Shown here piece after piece: positions 61,519 through 64,000 of a stretch of 64,000 bases of DNA; within the stretch, counting starts at the first letter, position 1, and the number at the start of each line of letters is the position of its first letter. Under the pieces are notes generated by a model. The model saw only the letters and a list, made by a program, of their open reading frames with translations. It was not told the origin of the DNA and did not search any database. The translations under genes were made by a program, and so were the position numbers. The stretch comes from Candidatus Villigracilis proximus (GTDB taxonomy: Bacteria; Chloroflexota; Anaerolineae; Anaerolineales; Villigracilaceae). The DNA is taken from the NCBI GenBank assembly GCA_016715195.1, contig JADKBB010000005.1:62001-126000 (forward strand). Reading direction: 5' to 3'.

Positions 61519-62106
61519 CTATTTTAAGGCTTGCTTACAATTTGGGCACTTTTTATCACTACTCTTAACCACATAACCACAATTTCTACACGTAACAGGC
61601 TGCATGTTTCCAAGGGGTGCGCCGCAAGCCAGACATGAAGGCTCTCCCACAGGGTTTGCCGTATGGCAGTATTCACAAGTCAAGCGTTTGAGTTTGTCCG
61701 ATAGATCAGTGGAGGCCCCAAGCGCCCGCGCAGACTGATCGATCACCTGCCAGATGCGGTCACTCATTTGCAGATGTTCAATATCCTGAGCGATATCATC
61801 CAATCGCCCCAAAAGGCTGAATGGATTGCGTAAAGCAGCAAGCGCGCTCATGCCAAGGCTTGCCGCCACCCCCAGCCAGGCTTGTTGCCCCAACTCGATC
61901 ATAATTCCATCCTCAATTTTTTGGATGGTCACCGTCATTGCGGTTTGCCCGCCAGACATCGCTTCGGGGCGTGAGCCGATTTGCACAACCATCTTATCGC
62001 TTTTTCCAAGTGTTTGCGCGCGCAGATTCCCTTGATTGAATTCGCCCAGTAAAGTCTGTGCAACATCTACAGGTTTTATTTTTCCGTGAAAGATTCGTCG
62101 TTCCAT
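61519..62106 (-). CDS. Double zinc-ribbon protein
   Basis: 195 residues from ATG 62106. The N-terminal 90 residues are an unrecognised beta-rich domain, followed by a hydrophobic helix (LGVAASLGMSALAAL). The C-terminus has two zinc ribbons: CEYCHTANPVGEPSCLACG and CRNCGYVVKSSDKKCPNC. The frame is open upstream, but that part overlaps the opposite gene. A TATAAT sits only six bases before the ATG, suggesting a leaderless mRNA. Function unknown; adjacent to the FHA genes. Confidence 0.78.
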   Translation of the reverse strand: MERRIFHGKIKPVDVAQTLLGEFNQGNLRAQTLGKSDKMVVQIGSRPEAMSGGQTAMTVTIQKIEDGIMIELGQQAWLGVAASLGMSALAALRNPFSLLGRLDDIAQDIEHLQMSDRIWQVIDQSARALGASTDLSDKLKRLTCEYCHTANPVGEPSCLACGAPLGNMQPVTCRNCGYVVKSSDKKCPNCKQALK

Positions 62107-62112
62107 AAGTAG

Positions 62113-62120
62113 ATTATAAT
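62113..62120. promoter_or_regulatory. Shared palindromic -10 element ATTATAAT
   Basis: Reads TATAAT on both strands in the 48-base gap between the divergent zinc-ribbon and SH3 genes. On the minus strand a weak TTAAGG lies 17 bases upstream. Only six bases separate it from the minus-strand ATG. Confidence 0.35.
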
Positions 62121-62154
62121 CGTCTTTGCGATTCTCCTTAAGAGTTATACGAAA

Positions 62155-62766
62155 ATGAAGCGACCCTGGTTTCACCCCATTATTTTTATCCCCCTGATTG
62201 TCCTGCTTTCTCTTTGGACATTTTCCGCATCCACCCTGACCGTTGTACTGGCTCAGCAACCGACAGAGACTCCCGCCGCTGGTGCAGGGATGTTTATTAC
62301 CGTTGTCACCGATGAACCGCAAATTAATGTGAGGCTGGGTCCGAGTTCCTCCATCTATCCGATCGTAGGGACATTGTTACGCGGCGCAACTGCTCCTGCC
62401 TTGGGCCGCTCCTCAGGCGGAGATTGGATTCAGATCGAATATCCGGGCGCGCCAAATAATAAAGGTTGGGTATACTCTCCGCTCGTGCAAGTTTCTCCGG
62501 GAGTATTGTTATTAGTAGAGCCGCCTCCTACCCCTGCGCAGCCACCAACAGCCACGATCGACCCAACCCTTGCTGCGCAATTTAATATTATCCCTACAAA
62601 TACCCGTTTGCCGACCTTCACTCCACCTCCGTCGTTAGTCATTACGGTATATACGCCAGCACCTTCCTTAAATCGTGATAATTCCGTTCCTTTGGGAATT
62701 ATTATTGCAGCTCTTGCGATATTAGGCGTAATCGGATTTTTTCTTTCCGTGTTTATTCGCCGCTAG
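62155..62766 (+). CDS. SH3-like surface protein, first of a tandem pair
   Basis: 203 residues: N-terminal signal/anchor helix (IIFIPLIVLLSLWTFSAS), an SH3b-like domain at about 45-125 (INVRLGPSSSIYPIVGTL, GDWIQIEYPG, GWVYSPLVQV), a Pro/Thr stalk containing TIDPTLAA and TRLPTFTPP, and a C-terminal helix followed by RR. It is thus an outside SH3b domain held by one or two membrane helices, possibly binding peptidoglycan or glycan. No strong ribosome site. Paralogue of the next gene. Confidence 0.8.
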   Translation: MKRPWFHPIIFIPLIVLLSLWTFSASTLTVVLAQQPTETPAAGAGMFITVVTDEPQINVRLGPSSSIYPIVGTLLRGATAPALGRSSGGDWIQIEYPGAPNNKGWVYSPLVQVSPGVLLLVEPPPTPAQPPTATIDPTLAAQFNIIPTNTRLPTFTPPPSLVITVYTPAPSLNRDNSVPLGIIIAALAILGVIGFFLSVFIRR

Positions 62767-62788
62767 TTTTTGATAACTACATAAACTC

Positions 62789-63409
62789 ATGTATAAATTT
62801 AAACTTTTTGTCTTTATGTTTCTTATGTTTGGGGGCATTGGATTTGCGTTTTATTCTCCACTACAGACATCTGTCCATGCCCAGCAGCCAACCGGGTCTG
62901 TCCCCACAGTTACGGGCACACCGTCTGGTGCGATAGTGGCTTTGTATCTTGACGAGAACCGACCTCAGGAAAATGTCTACTCAGGGCCAAGCTCCTATCT
63001 TTATCCGGCAGTTGGGCTTTTATTGGCCGGGCAGGAAGTGCCGGCTTATGGTTACTCTGAAGACAAAGATTGGATTCAAATATATTACCCCGGCGTACCT
63101 AATTCTGTGGCATGGGTATATGCACCGTTTGTAAAAGTAGTAAAGGCGGGTGAGTTACCTATTCTAAGAGCCCCCTCTACGCCAACACCTGGTTCAACCC
63201 CCACGATAGATCCAACTTTGGCCGCAGCATTTATTGACCCCGTCACCCCCACCCGATTGCCCACTTTCACACCACCGGCACCTCTGGAGATCGTAACTTT
63301 TGTTGATGATGCATCAGCCGCAAACCGCATACCCTTGGGATTGCTTATCTTCGGTTTGGGATTCATTGGCGGGTTGGGTGCTCTAATTTCATTTCTACGC
63401 GGTCGATAG
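62789..63409 (+). CDS. SH3-like surface protein, second of a tandem pair
   Basis: 206 residues with the same plan as its neighbour: signal helix (LFVFMFLMFGGIGFAFY), SH3b-like domain (YSGPSSYLYPAVGLLL, KDWIQIYYPGVPNSVAWVYAPF), stalk with TIDPTLAAAF and TRLPTFTPP, and a C-terminal helix (LGLLIFGLGFIGGLGALISF). The NVR motif is changed to NVY. A tandem duplication that has diverged well; 22 bases after the first copy. Confidence 0.8.
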   Translation: MYKFKLFVFMFLMFGGIGFAFYSPLQTSVHAQQPTGSVPTVTGTPSGAIVALYLDENRPQENVYSGPSSYLYPAVGLLLAGQEVPAYGYSEDKDWIQIYYPGVPNSVAWVYAPFVKVVKAGELPILRAPSTPTPGSTPTIDPTLAAAFIDPVTPTRLPTFTPPAPLEIVTFVDDASAANRIPLGLLIFGLGFIGGLGALISFLRGR

Positions 63410-63535
63410 ATTAAGCTGCGTTATTTAACCAAAGCGCTTAACTCATTTTATGCAGTGTTTCTTCAAAAGCCTGCCTTTTTGAATTGCAGATGTTGGCTTT
63501 ATAGGTGAGATGACAACCTCTTCAAAGGATTTTAA

Positions 63536-63566
63536 AAAATGACCGGATTATCCGGTCATTTTTGTA
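63536..63566. terminator. Terminator after the A-type carrier and SH3 genes
   Basis: Perfect 12-pair stem (63536-63547 with 63551-63562), three-base loop, A-run left and T-run right. It lies between convergent genes. The 63410-63533 stretch shows nothing else. Confidence 0.85.
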
Positions 63567-63576
63567 TATTTCTAAA

Positions 63577-63993
63577 TTAGTTACTGCAACCGCACGCTCC
63601 ACCGCCGCCGCAGCCGCAGGAACCGCTATCCGCACTGCTGTTGCTTCCACATGCGCAACCGCCTTCGCCATGTTCCTTTTTAGCGCTTGGGCTGTTTACT
63701 GCGAACCCCGCGCCGTGTTGAGGATCATTTACGAAGTCAATTGTGGCATCGCGTAAGTAGTCGATGGAAACATTATCAATAACAACCTGCACACCATTTG
63801 CGTTGAAGATTGTGTCAACATCACGGAAGTTATTATCAAGCGCCATTCCAAAGTTGACGCCGCAGCAACCGCCGCTGGCAACATAAACGCGCAATGCGTA
63901 ACCTTCAAGATTGCGTTGTTCAAGAATATCTTTGACTGCCTGGCTTGCCGCCGGGGTTAATGTGAAGAGTTGGGTTTCAATTTCTTGGAGCAT
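63577..63993 (-). CDS. A-type Fe-S carrier (HesB/IscA/ErpA family) with Cys-rich tail
   Basis: 138 residues. LTPAASQAVKDILEQ, LRVYVASGGCCGVNFGM, DNVSIDYLRDATIDFV and GAGFAVNSP follow the A-type carrier fold. Cys43 is the first ligand, and Cys113/Cys115 (GGCACG) stand where the usual CGC pair is. The chain then continues with a Gly/Ser/Cys tail holding four more Cys (SCGCGGGGACGC). Carries [2Fe-2S] or [4Fe-4S] clusters from the SUF scaffold to targets. Start at 63993, near the window end; upstream context not visible. Confidence 0.88.
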   Translation of the reverse strand: MLQEIETQLFTLTPAASQAVKDILEQRNLEGYALRVYVASGGCCGVNFGMALDNNFRDVDTIFNANGVQVVIDNVSIDYLRDATIDFVNDPQHGAGFAVNSPSAKKEHGEGGCACGSNSSADSGSCGCGGGGACGCSN

Positions 63994-64000
63994 GTTTTTT

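Noticed and set aside
1..64000. CRISPR arrays, prophage, insertion sequences, rRNA
   Set aside because: No regularly spaced identical repeats, transposase or phage genes, or rRNA-like sequence were seen on either strand.

Overview
The window reads as one contiguous chromosomal stretch of a Chloroflexota bacterium, most likely class Anaerolineae. This is an inference from gene content and organisation: a sufCBD-sufS-sufU-Rieske iron-sulfur operon, a purine operon with a PurD-PurM fusion and a class II PurE, an FHA/SEDS cell-wall cluster, membrane proteins with Pro/Thr linkers, and several families of short palindromic or tandem intergenic repeats. Base composition is close to 50% GC. Ribosome binding sites are mostly AGGAG-like, and consensus TTGACA/TATAAT promoters are visible. 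There are no phage, transposase, rRNA or CRISPR features.

Layout. (1) 1-7.1 kb: a truncated secreted metallophosphoesterase, then the SUF operon read to the right, interrupted by a lysine-rich basic protein. (2) 7.1-9.5 kb: a membrane-anchored STAND (NB-ARC-like) NTPase. (3) 9.5-19 kb: small metabolic genes (LmbE deacetylase, methyltransferase, HIT, hisS, GNAT, tRNA-His, glgA, malQ, cyclophilin, YbaK deacylase, gluconokinase, EamA exporter). Many of these carry frameshifts. (4) 19-22.4 kb: superoxide dismutase, then a leftward set of cytochrome b561, small membrane proteins, a cupin and a Crp/Fnr regulator. (5) 22.5-35.1 kb: the rightward purine operon purL-purQ-purC-purE-purF-purDM-purH(AICARFT)-purN-purH(IMPCH)-purB. 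It lacks purK, has purH split in two and purD fused to purM, and purL and purB are damaged. (6) 35.6-39 kb: ferrous iron uptake, with a DtxR-type regulator, FeoA, FeoB split into a GTPase and a permease, and FeoC. (7) 39-56.2 kb: a leftward envelope-polysaccharide locus (flippase, GT4, GT2, PIG-V-like, GT-C-like and pyruvyltransferase-family proteins, and a LamG-like repeat protein). A hybrid histidine kinase, a receiver protein and a SpoIIE-phosphatase/RsbW-kinase partner-switching module with two STAS proteins are embedded in it. (8) 56.4-62.1 kb: a ferredoxin, a RodA/FtsW-type SEDS protein fused to a transpeptidase-like domain lacking its catalytic motifs, MTA phosphorylase, two FHA proteins and a zinc-ribbon protein. 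(9) 62.1-64 kb: two tandem SH3-like surface proteins and an A-type Fe-S carrier with a Cys-rich tail.

The SUF operon, the A-type carrier, the ferredoxin, the Feo system and PurF (itself predicted to carry an Fe-S cluster) form a coherent iron/Fe-S theme. A notable caution: between about 10 and 35 kb at least eight genes have frame changes, several at homopolymer runs, and four loci lack conserved core segments. This looks more like assembly or read error than biology, but the sequence alone cannot settle it.
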